From assembly GCA_030428355.1 (NCBI GenBank), contig JAUIBL010000003.1:62001-126000 (forward strand): a DNA stretch of 64,000 bases. The letters are read 5' to 3'. The position numbers and the translations under genes are program-made. The notes under the pieces were generated by a model. The model was not told the DNA's origin, ran no database searches, and was given only the letters and a program-made list of their open reading frames with translations. This document shows, piece by piece, positions 1 through 9,532 of this stretch (within the stretch, counting starts at the first letter, position 1; each line of letters starts with the position of its first letter). The stretch is from Alphaproteobacteria bacterium (GTDB taxonomy: Bacteria > Pseudomonadota > Alphaproteobacteria > Rhodobacterales > Rhodobacteraceae).

Positions 1-15
1 TACTAAGGTTCTGAA

Positions 16-1674
16 ATGAAATCCGAATATGTCATTGTGGGTGCGGGTTCTGCGGGCTGTGCCCTGGCGTACCGTTTGTCCGAGGCCGGGAAATCCGTGA
101 TCGTCATCGAACATGGCGGCACCGATGCCGGTCCGCTGATCCAGATGCCCGGCGCGCTGAGCTTTCCGATGAACATGAAGCTCTATGACTGGGGGTTCCG
201 AACCGAACCGGAACCACATCTGGGGGGGCGTCGGCTTGCTTGCCCGCGCGGCAAGGTGATTGGCGGATCGTCTTCCATCAACGGGATGATCTATGTGCGC
301 GGCCATGCGCGCGACTACGATCATTGGCGCGACGAGGGAGCGACCGGCTGGGGATATGCGGATGTTCTGCCGTATTTTCAGCGTCTTGAGAATTGGCATT
401 CAGGTGGACATGGCGGCGATCCCGACTGGCGCGGCACGCATGGCCCGTTGCATGTAACCCGCGGCGCGCGCCGGAATCCCTTGACCCGCGCTTTTGTCGA
501 AGCGGGGGCGCAAGCGGGATATGCCATAACGGGCGATTACAACGGGCATCGTCAAGAGGGCGTCGGGCCGTTCGACATGACTGTCTGGCAGGGGCAAAGG
601 TGGTCTGCCGCCAAAGCCTATCTCAGGCCGGCGCTCAGACGGGAAAACTGCAGTCTTGTCAGGGGGCTGGCGCGGAAAGTTGTGATCGAGGACGGGCGCG
701 CGACCGGTGTCGAGATCGAGCAATCCGGTCAGATCAGCGTGATCCGGGCGGATGTTGAAGTGATACTTGCAGCTTCGGCCATCAACTCCCCGAAATTGTT
801 GATGCTTTCCGGTATCGGCCCGGAGCATCACCTGCGGGAGCACGGCATTGACGTGGTCGCGGACCGGCCGGGTGTGGGGCAAAATCTGCAGGACCATCTC
901 GAGGTCTATGTGCAGGCGGCGGCGAGCCAGCCGGTGAGCCTTTACAGGTATTGGAACCTTCTCGGCAAAGCCTATGTCGGGGCGCGCTGGCTGTTTTCGA
1001 AAACCGGGCCGGGTGCGTCTAACCAGTTTGAAAGTGCTGGATTTATTCGGTCCCGGGCCGGGGTGGACTATCCGGATTTGCAGATCCATTTCCTGCCCAT
1101 CGCGGTCCGATATGACGGTCAGGCGGCGGCCGAGGGACACGGGTTTCAGGCGCATGTCGGCCCGATGCGGTCGCCCTCACGCGGAGAGATCACCCTGAAA
1201 TCCCGGGATCCAAGGCAAGACCCGCGTATTTTCTTCAACTATATGAGCCACTTGGAGGATTGGGTGGATTTCCGGCAAGGCATCCGACTGGTGCGGGAAA
1301 TCTTTGCGCAGGAGGCGTTCAAACCCTATCTCAAACATGAAATCCAGCCGGGTGATGCGGCGCAAAGTGATGACAGTCTGGACGATTTCATCCGCGATCA
1401 TGCCGAAAGCGCCTATCATCCCTGCGGCACCTGCAAGATGGGCGCGCCGGGGGATCCGATGGCGGTTGTGGACCCGGAGACACGGGTAATTGGTGTGCAA
1501 AATCTGAGGGTTGCGGACAGTTCCATCTTTCCGCGCATCACCAATGGAAACCTCAACGCGCCGTCGATTCTGGTGGGGGAAAAGGCGTCCGATCATATCC
1601 TTGGCAAGACAGCGCTGCCTGCAGACAACCGGGAGCCGTGGGTTCATCCGGATTGGCAAGCGGCACAGCGGTGA
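16..1674 (+). CDS. GMC family oxidoreductase (choline dehydrogenase-like)
   Basis: An FAD-dependent alcohol dehydrogenase/oxidase of the glucose-methanol-choline family. The N-terminus has the ADP-binding motif GAGSAGC at about residue 9. The first GMC signature, around GGSSSINGM, lies near residue 85, and the second, [13 protein letters not shown], is mid-protein. The C-terminal catalytic region has the expected His in [12 protein letters not shown] (about residue 468) and an Asn in NGNLNAPS (about 513). At 552 aa it is full length for the family. There is no signal peptide, so it is probably cytoplasmic. Only 15 nt precede the gene in this window, so its upstream operon is unseen. It resembles the second GMC gene at 52384-54000 but has a different neighbourhood. 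The substrate cannot be read from the sequence; choline is only one possibility. Confidence 0.9.
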   Translation: MKSEYVIVGAGSAGCALAYRLSEAGKSVIVIEHGGTDAGPLIQMPGALSFPMNMKLYDWGFRTEPEPHLGGRRLACPRGKVIGGSSSINGMIYVRGHARDYDHWRDEGATGWGYADVLPYFQRLENWHSGGHGGDPDWRGTHGPLHVTRGARRNPLTRAFVEAGAQAGYAITGDYNGHRQEGVGPFDMTVWQGQRWSAAKAYLRPALRRENCSLVRGLARKVVIEDGRATGVEIEQSGQISVIRADVEVILAASAINSPKLLMLSGIGPEHHLREHGIDVVADRPGVGQNLQDHLEVYVQAAASQPVSLYRYWNLLGKAYVGARWLFSKTGPGASNQFESAGFIRSRAGVDYPDLQIHFLPIAVRYDGQAAAEGHGFQAHVGPMRSPSRGEITLKSRDPRQDPRIFFNYMSHLEDWVDFRQGIRLVREIFAQEAFKPYLKHEIQPGDAAQSDDSLDDFIRDHAESAYHPCGTCKMGAPGDPMAVVDPETRVIGVQNLRVADSSIFPRITNGNLNAPSILVGEKASDHILGKTALPADNREPWVHPDWQAAQR

Positions 1675-1681
1675 ACCGTCA

Positions 1682-1715
1682 GGTTGACCTGTCCGGACCG
1701 TACGGAGGCTCAACC
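1682..1715 (+). terminator. Possible stem-loop terminator after the GMC gene
   Basis: GGTTGA and TCAACC arms plus an inner CCG/CGG pairing form an imperfect hairpin 8 nt after the stop codon. It is followed by a T- and C-rich run rather than a clean U-tract, so it is a weak terminator call. Confidence 0.4.
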
Positions 1716-2073
1716 TTACCTTGCCCTTGCAAGTATTCATCAAAATAGAACGAAATCGGATTTTACTTCGATTTTTTATATGTATTGCGTCAACGCTTTT
1801 TTCATCCTTCCTGCCTAGTCTCGTTTCATCGAACAGCATCCCGAAACCCGGCCCGGTTTTCTGATGTGACGCTGAAGATCGGGACATTCCATCTGGCCAT
1901 CCGGCACCAAGGCAGAAAGGACACGTACAAGGAACGAGACATTATCAGGCATTCTGCACATCGGCAGGCAATTTCGCTGCAGTTCGGAGATGATGGGAAC
2001 CTTCTGGCGGGTCTGCGGGTTTGCGACGGGCAACCTTCTGTAACCCGCCTTGTGGATGGCGTATCACTCCGGC
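1716..2073. other. Non-coding gap upstream of the pqi operon
   Basis: The first 100 nt are AT-rich for this genome and include a small inverted repeat, AAATCG with CGATTT around 1753-1774, followed by T-rich DNA, which fits a promoter region for the pqi operon. The short ORFs across it on both strands have no recognisable features and their frames cross one another, so I do not call a gene here. Confidence 0.4.
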
Positions 2074-2697
2074 ATGACCGACTCGCTTGAAGACATGATC
2101 GCTTGCCCCAAATGCGATGCCTTGCACAAAGTGCCGAGGCTTGATGCGGGCGCACAGGCGCGATGTGTGCGGTGCGGCACGGTTCTGATGGCCCCGCGCG
2201 AGGGGGCGATGACGCGGATCGTGATGCTTTCGGTGACAGCGCTTGTCCTGATGATCGCGGCGGTGTTCTTTCCGTTTCTCGAGCTGAGCGTACAGGGGCT
2301 GGATCGCAAGAGTTCGGTGTTCGACGCGGTGCTGGCCTTTTCGGACGGACTTATGCTGCCCTTGTCCTTTGCCGTGGCGGCGTTGATCGTGGTGCTGCCG
2401 ATCACGCGGTTTGTCGCGCTTATCTACGTGTTCGCGCCGATGGCATTGGGATGGGCACCGGCGGCGCATGCAAGGGCGGCGTTCCGGCTGGCCGAACATA
2501 TCCGGCCCTGGGCCATGGCCGAGGTGTTCATCATCGGTGTCGCGGTGGCGCTGGTGAAAGTGGCGGGGCTGGCGCAGGTCACGCTGGGGCCCGCGTTCTG
2601 GGCCTTTGTCGGTCTTGTGATCATCACGGTTCTCAAGGACAATTTCATGTGTCGGGTGACGGTATGGCAAACGCTGAACGCGCGCAGCCCGTCCTGA
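2074..2697 (+). CDS. pqiA: PqiA-like membrane protein, first half (split PqiA)
   Basis: A paraquat-inducible protein A domain, about 207 aa. The N-terminus has a zinc-ribbon-like pair, CPKCD and CVRCG, followed by about four hydrophobic transmembrane segments. In the Pqi system the integral inner-membrane PqiA works with the MCE protein PqiB and lipoprotein PqiC in envelope lipid trafficking. Enterobacterial PqiA is one chain with two such domains; here each domain is its own gene, and the second overlaps this one by 34 nt. The ORF track starts at a TTG (2050). I prefer ATG 2074, which places the Cys pair near the N-terminus as usual, but no strong ribosome-binding site supports either start, and ATG 2056 is also possible. 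Confidence 0.85.
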   Translation: MTDSLEDMIACPKCDALHKVPRLDAGAQARCVRCGTVLMAPREGAMTRIVMLSVTALVLMIAAVFFPFLELSVQGLDRKSSVFDAVLAFSDGLMLPLSFAVAALIVVLPITRFVALIYVFAPMALGWAPAAHARAAFRLAEHIRPWAMAEVFIIGVAVALVKVAGLAQVTLGPAFWAFVGLVIITVLKDNFMCRVTVWQTLNARSPS

Positions 2698-3296
2698 CCG
2701 CCCGCGCCGCCGGGCTAGTGGGCTGCGCCGAATGCGGCCATGTCCATCCGCTGGGCACGCAGACGTGCACCGTCTGCGGATCGCGGCTTGTCAGCCGCGA
2801 CATGGCCAGTCTGCAACGGGTCTGGGCGTGGCTTTTCGCCGGGATGGTCGTCTATATCCCGGCCAATGTGTACCCGATGCTGCGCACAAGCACGTTCGGC
2901 AAGACCTCGGAAAGCACGATCGTGGGCGGCGTGTTCGAATTGATGGAGCACGGATCCTACGGGGTGGCGTTCATCGTTTTCTTCGCCTCGGTCGTCATTC
3001 CGGTCAGCAAGTTCATCGCCATCGCCTATCTGGCGTGGCGCGTGCAGCGTGGAAAACCCGGCACGGCGAGCCATTTTCACATGTACGAGGTGGTCGAATT
3101 CATCGGCCGCTGGTCTATGATCGACGTCTTTGTCGTAGCCATTCTGTCGGCGCTCGTGCAACTGGATTTCGTCGCAACGATCCACCCCGGCATCGCTGCG
3201 GTGAGTTTTGCCCTTTCGGTTGCATTCACCATGATTTCGGCCAATAGCTTCGATCCCAGACTCATCTGGGACGCACCTGAAGGACAGAAGGTTTGA
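2664..3296 (+). CDS. pqiA: PqiA-like membrane protein, second half
   Basis: The second PqiA domain of the operon, 210 aa from ATG 2664. It has the Cys pairs CAECG and CTVCG near residues 20-35 and then about four hydrophobic helices, ending in a hydrophilic tail. The ORF track extends it upstream to 2163, but that part is only an out-of-frame shadow of the first pqiA gene; MANAERAQ is the first sensible start. It overlaps the preceding gene by 34 nt and the next by 4 nt, so translational coupling is likely. It would pair with the first half to rebuild a two-domain PqiA in the inner membrane. Confidence 0.85.
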   Translation: MANAERAQPVLTARAAGLVGCAECGHVHPLGTQTCTVCGSRLVSRDMASLQRVWAWLFAGMVVYIPANVYPMLRTSTFGKTSESTIVGGVFELMEHGSYGVAFIVFFASVVIPVSKFIAIAYLAWRVQRGKPGTASHFHMYEVVEFIGRWSMIDVFVVAILSALVQLDFVATIHPGIAAVSFALSVAFTMISANSFDPRLIWDAPEGQKV

Positions 3297-5422
3297 GCGA
3301 TCCAACCCCCGCAGAGATGACGGTTTCCCAGCCACGCCGGTCGATCTGGCGCAACCTGTCCGTTGTGTGGCTGGTGCCGATCATCGCATTGGCCGTGTCT
3401 CTGGGCATCGCCTGGCAGAATTTTGCCGACCGGGGCACGCTGATCGAGATCTCGTTCAGCAATGCCTCGGGGGTGGTCGCCGGCGAGACCACGCTGCGGT
3501 ACCGGGATGTCGTGGTGGGCACGGTCGAAGATGTGCGCTTTTCCGATGATCTGGGGCGCGTGCTGGTCGATGTGCGGGTCGACAACGAGGTCGCCGGGTT
3601 CATCGACGACGAAGCCATGTTCTGGGTGGTGCGCCCCGAAGTGTCCGCGCGCGGCATCAGCGGCCTGTCGACGGTGCTGTCGGGCGTCTATATCGAAGGC
3701 GCGTGGGACAATGCGCCCGGGGCCGTGGCGCAGCAGTTTCTGGGATCGGAAACACCACCGCTGAACCAGCCGGGCCGTCCCGGACGCCGGATCACGCTTG
3801 CAACCGACGATGGCACAACGATTTCCTATGGTTCGCCGGTGCTGTTCCGGGGGGTCGAGGTGGGGCGAATGGAAACGCCGCGCCTGTCTGCCGACGGGCG
3901 GACGGTTCTGGTGGATGCGTTCATCGACGCACCGCATGATGCGCGGCTGAACCAGGCGACGCGGTTCTGGGACACGTCCGGGTTCGAGCTGTCTTTCGGC
4001 GCGTCGGGGTTTTCGGTGGATTTCGACAGTCTGGCGTCACTGGTCACGGGCGGCGTGTCGTTCGACAACGTCTACGAGAACGGCGAACCGCTGCCGTCGG
4101 GCTATGTGTTCACCCTGTTCGAAGACGAATCCGCGGCGCGGCGCAACACGCTGGTGCGCGGTCCGGCGCAGGGGGTGCCGTTCACCATCCAGTTCACTGA
4201 ATCCGTCGAAGGGCTGGGGCCGGGCGACGACGTGACCTATCAGGGGCTTGAGGTCGGGGTCGTGACCGATCTTCGGTCGCGCGTGGTCGAGACACAGCTC
4301 GGACCGGAGCTTTCGCTGCTGGCGCAGATCTCGATCGATCCGCAGCGCATGGGTCTGCCGACCGACGCCACACCCGCCGACACGGTTGATTTCTTTCGCT
4401 TTGCCGTCGATTCGGGGCTGCGCGCCCGGCTGGCGACGGAAAGCCTGTTGAACAGCGATCTGAAGATCGAACTTGTCGTGCTGGACAGCGCGCCGTCGGC
4501 CCGGCTGCGCGAGATCGAGGGCGAACCACCGCGCCTGCCCAGCGTTGAGTCGAACCTGTCGGATTTCACGGCTACGGCCGAAGGTGTGCTGGAGCGGATC
4601 AACGCCCTGCCGGTGGAAGAGGTGATGCAGCAGGCGATCAGCCTGATGCAGGCTTTCGAACAACTGGCGCGGAACGAGGATCTGCAACGGGTGCCCGGAT
4701 CGGCGGTGGCGCTGCTGGATGACACCCGCGCGCTTGTGGGCAGCGAGGCGATCCAGGCGATCCCGGCCCAGATCGAAGCGGCGGTGACCGATCTGACCGC
4801 TTTGGTGGCCGATCTGCGTGAGGGCGGGGCCATCGCCGCGCTGAACAGCGCGATGCGCAATCTGGACCGCGCGATGGCGGATGTCAGCATCGCGTCGCAG
4901 AACGCGCCTGCGCTGACCGAGAACCTGCGCAAGCTGACCGAGAGCGACATCCCCGCGCTGATCGCCGAGTTCGAAGCCGTGGCCACAACAGCGAAAGAGC
5001 TGGAATTGCAAGGGCTTGTGGACAGCGCGACCAGCACGCTCAACCGGGTCGATGCGCTGGTGGGGTCGCAGGACACGCTGGAATTGCCGGGCACGCTGAA
5101 CGACGCGCTGACCGAGATGCGGCTGGCGCTGGCCGAATTGCGCGAGGGCGGTGTGGTCGAAAACCTGAACGCGACGCTGCAATCGGCGTCGGATGCCGCC
5201 GGATCGGTGGCGGAGTCGGTCGAAGACCTGCCGCAGTTGACCGCCCGGCTGGAGCGATTGGTGGCCGAGACCGAGACCGTGGTGCGGTCGTACGGGGACC
5301 GGTCGGATTTCAATACGCAGACGCTGGCGGCGCTGCGCGAGGTGCAGAATGCGGCCAAGGCGATCTCGGAACTGGCGCGCGCGATCGAGCGCAGCCCCAA
5401 TTCGCTGATCTTCGGGCGCTGA
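3293..5422 (+). CDS. pqiB: PqiB-like MCE-domain intermembrane transport protein
   Basis: A periplasm-spanning MCE protein anchored by one N-terminal membrane helix (about residues 20-42). Three MCE repeats can be recognised, at about residues 45-135, 155-250 and 285-385, each with the typical V.YRG.EVG.V-like strand. A long alanine-rich helical C-terminal region follows, from about 420 to 709. Family members use stacked MCE rings and a helical needle as a lipid conduit between inner and outer membranes. At 709 aa it is clearly longer than the roughly 546-aa enterobacterial PqiB, the extra length lying in the helical region. It starts at TTG 3293 inside the preceding stop (TTGA overlap), which implies coupled translation; no better ATG lies nearby. 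Confidence 0.85.
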   Translation: MSDPTPAEMTVSQPRRSIWRNLSVVWLVPIIALAVSLGIAWQNFADRGTLIEISFSNASGVVAGETTLRYRDVVVGTVEDVRFSDDLGRVLVDVRVDNEVAGFIDDEAMFWVVRPEVSARGISGLSTVLSGVYIEGAWDNAPGAVAQQFLGSETPPLNQPGRPGRRITLATDDGTTISYGSPVLFRGVEVGRMETPRLSADGRTVLVDAFIDAPHDARLNQATRFWDTSGFELSFGASGFSVDFDSLASLVTGGVSFDNVYENGEPLPSGYVFTLFEDESAARRNTLVRGPAQGVPFTIQFTESVEGLGPGDDVTYQGLEVGVVTDLRSRVVETQLGPELSLLAQISIDPQRMGLPTDATPADTVDFFRFAVDSGLRARLATESLLNSDLKIELVVLDSAPSARLREIEGEPPRLPSVESNLSDFTATAEGVLERINALPVEEVMQQAISLMQAFEQLARNEDLQRVPGSAVALLDDTRALVGSEAIQAIPAQIEAAVTDLTALVADLREGGAIAALNSAMRNLDRAMADVSIASQNAPALTENLRKLTESDIPALIAEFEAVATTAKELELQGLVDSATSTLNRVDALVGSQDTLELPGTLNDALTEMRLALAELREGGVVENLNATLQSASDAAGSVAESVEDLPQLTARLERLVAETETVVRSYGDRSDFNTQTLAALREVQNAAKAISELARAIERSPNSLIFGR

Positions 5423-5437
5423 GGAAGGACAAACGGG

Positions 5438-6007
5438 ATGATGCAGATGAACATGCGGGCACTGGCGGTCTTGGTCGCGCTGCCTTTGGCGGCTTGCGGA
5501 TCGGGCGACACGGCGCGCTATCTGATCGACGCGCCCGTGGTGTCCGGTGAGACCCGCGTGTCGGTGCGCAGCGTGGAACTGCGCGACGTGTCGCTGCCCA
5601 GCCATGCGTCGGGCGCAGAGATCCTCGTGCGCGACGAAGGCGGTGCGCTGCGGCCTCTCGGTGGGGCGGTCTGGGCGGATGATCCGGCGCGCGCGGTCAC
5701 GGGCACTTTGGCGCAACTGCTGGACGACCGCAGCACGGCGACGGTTTCGGCAGAGCCCTGGCCGCTGCTGGATGGCCCGTCGGCGCGGCTGGATGTGCGG
5801 ATCGACCGGATGCTGGCCAGCGTGTCGGGCGTGTTCGAGATCACCGGCCAGGCGGCGGTGAGTGCCGTCGACGGAACCCCGCGCGAGCGGGTGGAGCGGT
5901 TTGCGATTTCGGTGCCGGTTGCGGAATTGACCGCAGCGGCCGTGACCGAGGCGCAGGGCCGGGCCTTGGTGGCGCTGTCGGACGAGTTGATTGCGCTTCT
6001 GCGCTGA
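5438..6007 (+). CDS. pqiC: PqiC-like outer-membrane lipoprotein (DUF330/ABC-type transport auxiliary)
   Basis: 189 aa with a short lipoprotein signal peptide ending in the lipobox LAAC (about residue 20). The mature part is a small soluble domain of the PqiC/YmbA type, expected on the periplasmic face of the outer membrane where it docks PqiB. It is preceded by AGGAAGG, 15 nt after pqiB. Several Met codons cluster at the start (MMQMNM), so the exact start is uncertain by a few residues. Its place as last gene of pqiA-pqiA-pqiB-pqiC supports the call. Confidence 0.8.
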   Translation: MMQMNMRALAVLVALPLAACGSGDTARYLIDAPVVSGETRVSVRSVELRDVSLPSHASGAEILVRDEGGALRPLGGAVWADDPARAVTGTLAQLLDDRSTATVSAEPWPLLDGPSARLDVRIDRMLASVSGVFEITGQAAVSAVDGTPRERVERFAISVPVAELTAAAVTEAQGRALVALSDELIALLR

Positions 6008-6012
6008 CGTTC

Positions 6013-7068
6013 ATGCCGCTGACCCCGTCCAGCCTGACCGATCTGCTTGACCACGGGTTCGACACCGTGATCGATGTGCGCAGCCCTGCGGAATATGCCG
6101 AAGATCATGTGCCCGGTGCGATCAACCTGCCGGTTCTCGATAATGAGGAACGGGCGCGGGTGGGTACGATCTACAAACAGGTCAGCCCGTTTGACGCGCG
6201 CAAGATCGGGGCGGCCTTGGTGTTTCGCAATGCCGCTCACCATATCGAAACCTCTCTGTCGCATCATGACGGCGGCTGGCGTCCGCTGGTCTATTGCTGG
6301 CGCGGCGGGCAGCGGTCGGGGTCGTTTGCGTGGCTGCTCAAGGAAATCGGCTGGCGGTCTGACGTGGTTCAGGGCGGGTACAAGACCTACCGGCGGCTTG
6401 TGGCGGACATGCTGCATCATCGGCCTTTGCCGTTCCGGTTCGTGCAACTGGGCGGCTATACCGGTACGGCCAAGACAGAGCTTTTGCCGCTTCTGGCGGC
6501 GCGGGGTGTGCAGGTGATCGACCTTGAGGGGTTGGCGAACCATCGCGGATCGCTCTTGGGGTCGATGGGGGACCAGCCGTCGCAGAAGGCGTTTGAAAGC
6601 GCCTTGGCGGGGCTGCTGTGCCGTCTTGATCCGGCGCGACCCGTTCTGGTGGAGGCGGAGAGCAGCAAGATCGGACAGATCCTTGTGCCGCCGTCGCTGT
6701 GGGACGGGATGAAGGTGGCGCCGTGGATCGAGGTCACCGCGCCATTGGAGGCGCGAACGGAGTATTTGCTGCGGGCCTATGACGACATTCTTTCGGACAG
6801 GGCCACGTTGCAGGCGCGGCTTTCCCCGCTCAGGGCGCATCGGGGCGAGGCGTTGGTGGCGCAATGGACCCGGTTGAGTGCGGCGGGTGACAAACGGGCG
6901 CTGACGCGGTCGCTGATGGAGGACCATTACGATCTGGCTTATGCCAAGTCGATGAAGGCGATGGCCCCCAATGTCATCGCGCAGGTCGCGGCAGAGGGGC
7001 TGACGCCCGCGCATCTGGAAGAGGTGGCGGCGCGGGTCGCGGCGGTGCTTCAGGCGATGGAGACCTGA
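6013..7068 (+). CDS. mnmH: tRNA 2-selenouridine synthase
   Basis: Converts 2-thiouridine (via a geranylated form) to 2-selenouridine at the wobble position of certain tRNAs, using selenophosphate. An N-terminal rhodanese domain covers about residues 10-135, with the catalytic Cys in YCWRGGQRSG (about residue 95). A P-loop-like segment GGYTGTAKT follows at about 148 in the C-terminal domain. At 351 aa it is close to the family length. It lies 5 nt after pqiC, so it may be transcribed with that operon, and it converges with selD, whose product supplies selenophosphate; the two 3' ends overlap by 19 nt. Confidence 0.92.
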   Translation: MPLTPSSLTDLLDHGFDTVIDVRSPAEYAEDHVPGAINLPVLDNEERARVGTIYKQVSPFDARKIGAALVFRNAAHHIETSLSHHDGGWRPLVYCWRGGQRSGSFAWLLKEIGWRSDVVQGGYKTYRRLVADMLHHRPLPFRFVQLGGYTGTAKTELLPLLAARGVQVIDLEGLANHRGSLLGSMGDQPSQKAFESALAGLLCRLDPARPVLVEAESSKIGQILVPPSLWDGMKVAPWIEVTAPLEARTEYLLRAYDDILSDRATLQARLSPLRAHRGEALVAQWTRLSAAGDKRALTRSLMEDHYDLAYAKSMKAMAPNVIAQVAAEGLTPAHLEEVAARVAAVLQAMET

Positions 7069-9218
7069 CCGACCTGACCTTCATGCAGGTGGCCGATGAT
7101 GGCGCTGTCGGGGTGGCCGTTCTGGTGCAGCTTGTCGATCAGGCGTTGTGCCTGATCCGCCGGGACCGCAGCCAGCAGGCCGCCGCCGGTTTGCGGATCA
7201 AACAGAAGGCGGGTGCGCGGGTTGTCGGGTAAATTTGAAAATCCGGCGCGATTGTTGTCGTAAAGCGAAGAATGCTCGCCCCGGTCCGACAGGTCCAGCG
7301 TGCCGGGCAGAAGCGGGATCGCGTCGATCGTCAGGGTCGCAGCAAGGCCGGAGGCGGCGCAGATGTTCTGCGTGTGGCCTGCAAGCCCGAACCCGGTGAG
7401 ATCGGTCATCGCCTGCGCCGCGTCGCGCAGGATGTGGGCGGCGGTTTTCTGACCCTGCTGCATCGCGTCCAGCGCGGCTGCGACGTTGGCACCGCACGCC
7501 TTGCCGGACATGAGCGCGGCCATGATCACGCCGGTGCCGATGGGTTTCGTGAGGATCAGCGCCGCGCCGTCCTGCGCGCCGCCAAGTGTGATCGCATCCC
7601 CGTCGAGCAATCCGGTGACGGCAAGGCCGATGGTCAACTCGTCGCCCAAAGTGCTGTGACCTCCGACGATGTCCGCACCCGCGTCCTGCAGGATGGTCTG
7701 GGCCGAGGTCAGGATCTCGGTCAGGGTGCGTTCGGCCAGTGGTTCCGACAGGCGGGGCAGGGTGATGGACAGGGTCGCCGCCTGCGGGTTCGCGCCCATC
7801 GCCCAGATGTCACCCAGGGCATGATGGGTTGCGATACGCGCCATGACGGCGGGATCGGCCCAGAAACTGCGCAGATGGTCGGTGGTGAAGACCTGCCGCG
7901 TGCCGCCGGTGAGCAGGAGGGCCGCATCGTCGCCGGGAAGCGGTGTGATGTCGGCGCGCTGTGCGGGTTTAAGCGTGGCGAGGGATTTCGACAGCGCATC
8001 GCGGCCGAGTTTTGCGCCGCACCCACCGCAAAGCGGTTTCGGGCCCATCGCCTGCTGCACGCCTTTGGCGCGGGGATAGGGCAGGGGCGGCGTGGGCATC
8101 TTGGGCAGTTGGTCGAACTGGTCCATGAATTTGCGGTCGATGCGGTCTTTCCAGTTCCAGACCCAAGGGCCGGTAAAGGTGAGGCCGAAGCGATCACCCA
8201 GCGCCGACTTTTTCCCGAGCGAGATAAGCTTCAGGTAATCTTTCTGTGGCACATAGGTCTTGAGCGGATTGCCAGAGAGAGAGGAGGCGAGATTGTGAAA
8301 TAGAACAGGGGCTTGCCGCACGGCATAGACGCCCGCCTTGGGCCGGGGGGCGTGGGCCATGTGCGCGCAGTCGCCGACAGCAAAGATACGCGGGTCGCTG
8401 GTTTGCAGGCGGTCATTGACCGTCAGAAAGCCGTCATGTGTGGTGAGGCCCGTTTCGGCCAGCCAGGGATAGGGACGTGCGCCTGCGGCACCGGTGATGA
8501 ACCGGGCGGTGATGCTGCTGCCGTCGTCAAGGGTGATGGTGTCCTTGCCCAGATGCGTGATCTGCACGTTCTCGTGCAGCACGATATTGAGCGCCTTGAT
8601 CGCCGCGCGCAGTTGGGCGGCGCTTTTGGCGGGCAGGGCCGACAGAGCGGTGCCGTTGTCGATCAGGTGGATCGTCGCGTGGCGTTTGCGCAGGGTCAGG
8701 GCGTGCGCTATCGCCATGGCCAGTTCCGCGCCCGCAACGCCGCCGCCGATGACGGCAACCGTGGCGGGGCCGGTGCCATTGCGGAAGGCGTCCCATTGGG
8801 CGGCGAAGGGGCCAAGCGGTTTGGCGGGCACGGCATGGTCGGCAAAACCGGGCAGGTCGGGCATGTCGGAGGTGATGCCGACATCGACAGAGGCGACATC
8901 GAACGTGATGGGCGGGTGGGTGTCGGTCTGGATCGTGCCACTGGCCGGGTCTATGCCGGTGACCGATCCGAGGATCAGGCGGGCATTTGCCGCCTGGGCG
9001 AGACGGACAAGGTCTATGTCAAGCTGATCGCGGCTGTAATGGCCTGCGACAAAGCCCGGAAGCATCCCGGAATAGGGGGCTGTCGGGCCGGGGTTGATCA
9101 GGGTGAGCCGCGCACCTGGAAGAGGTTTCATCGCCCATTTGCGCAGGACCAATGCGTGGGTGTGGCCGCCACCGATGAGGACGAGATCCTGGGTCAGGGG
9201 CAGAGGCGGCTGGTGCAT
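7050..9218 (-). CDS. selD: Fused pyridine-nucleotide-disulfide oxidoreductase / selenide, water dikinase
   Basis: A two-part protein of 722 aa. Residues 1 to about 370 form an FAD/NAD(P)-binding oxidoreductase of the NDH-2-like type: the FAD motif LIGGGHTH is at the N-terminus, a second dinucleotide motif VIGGGVAGAELA mid-way, and the FAD-contact segment AVGDCAH after it. From about 385 onward it is SelD, which makes selenophosphate from selenide and ATP. The catalytic site GGCGAK, with Cys and Lys, lies at about 394-398, followed by the acidic GDDAA segment. The start is supported by GAAAGGA upstream. The neighbouring convergent mnmH is the likely consumer of the selenophosphate. The N-terminal domain may reduce selenium for the kinase; that is inference. 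Confidence 0.92.
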   Translation of the reverse strand: MHQPPLPLTQDLVLIGGGHTHALVLRKWAMKPLPGARLTLINPGPTAPYSGMLPGFVAGHYSRDQLDIDLVRLAQAANARLILGSVTGIDPASGTIQTDTHPPITFDVASVDVGITSDMPDLPGFADHAVPAKPLGPFAAQWDAFRNGTGPATVAVIGGGVAGAELAMAIAHALTLRKRHATIHLIDNGTALSALPAKSAAQLRAAIKALNIVLHENVQITHLGKDTITLDDGSSITARFITGAAGARPYPWLAETGLTTHDGFLTVNDRLQTSDPRIFAVGDCAHMAHAPRPKAGVYAVRQAPVLFHNLASSLSGNPLKTYVPQKDYLKLISLGKKSALGDRFGLTFTGPWVWNWKDRIDRKFMDQFDQLPKMPTPPLPYPRAKGVQQAMGPKPLCGGCGAKLGRDALSKSLATLKPAQRADITPLPGDDAALLLTGGTRQVFTTDHLRSFWADPAVMARIATHHALGDIWAMGANPQAATLSITLPRLSEPLAERTLTEILTSAQTILQDAGADIVGGHSTLGDELTIGLAVTGLLDGDAITLGGAQDGAALILTKPIGTGVIMAALMSGKACGANVAAALDAMQQGQKTAAHILRDAAQAMTDLTGFGLAGHTQNICAASGLAATLTIDAIPLLPGTLDLSDRGEHSSLYDNNRAGFSNLPDNPRTRLLFDPQTGGGLLAAVPADQAQRLIDKLHQNGHPDSAIIGHLHEGQVGQVSIA

Positions 9219-9532
9219 GGGGTGGTCCTTTCGTGGTCGGGGCCTGCCTTAGCACGCGCGATGCGCCGCGCCCATGCGACGGGTGATCAACTCTTGGACA
9301 CGACCGGTCCGAGTGTCCGTGCCTCGGGCTGGTGTGCCCTGGCCTTGGTCGTTTGCCGGGTTTTTGGGTCGGACTGGATGATCCGGTTGGCTGGTTTGTC
9401 CTGTGCCCCGACGCTTTGACAAGGCAATGCGGATGGGATCGTTGGCGTTTGGACGATCTGCACGATCTCGGGGCAGCGCCTTCCGGTGGCGATCCGGCGA
9501 TGTCGCGGCGTGACAGCGGAGCTTTGGCGGGA
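9219..9532. other. Intergenic gap without a supported gene
   Basis: About 310 nt between the starts of selD and the end of the ScfR-like gene, both on the minus strand. The 5' leader and promoter of selD must lie here. The long plus-strand ORF that crosses it (9332-11545) is antisense to the regulator and lacks protein-like composition. I see no convincing hairpin or repeat. Confidence 0.4.

Noticed and set aside
1785-2155. Small ORFs on both strands before the pqi operon
   Set aside because: No ribosome-binding site, no recognisable motif, and the frames cross one another in likely promoter DNA.
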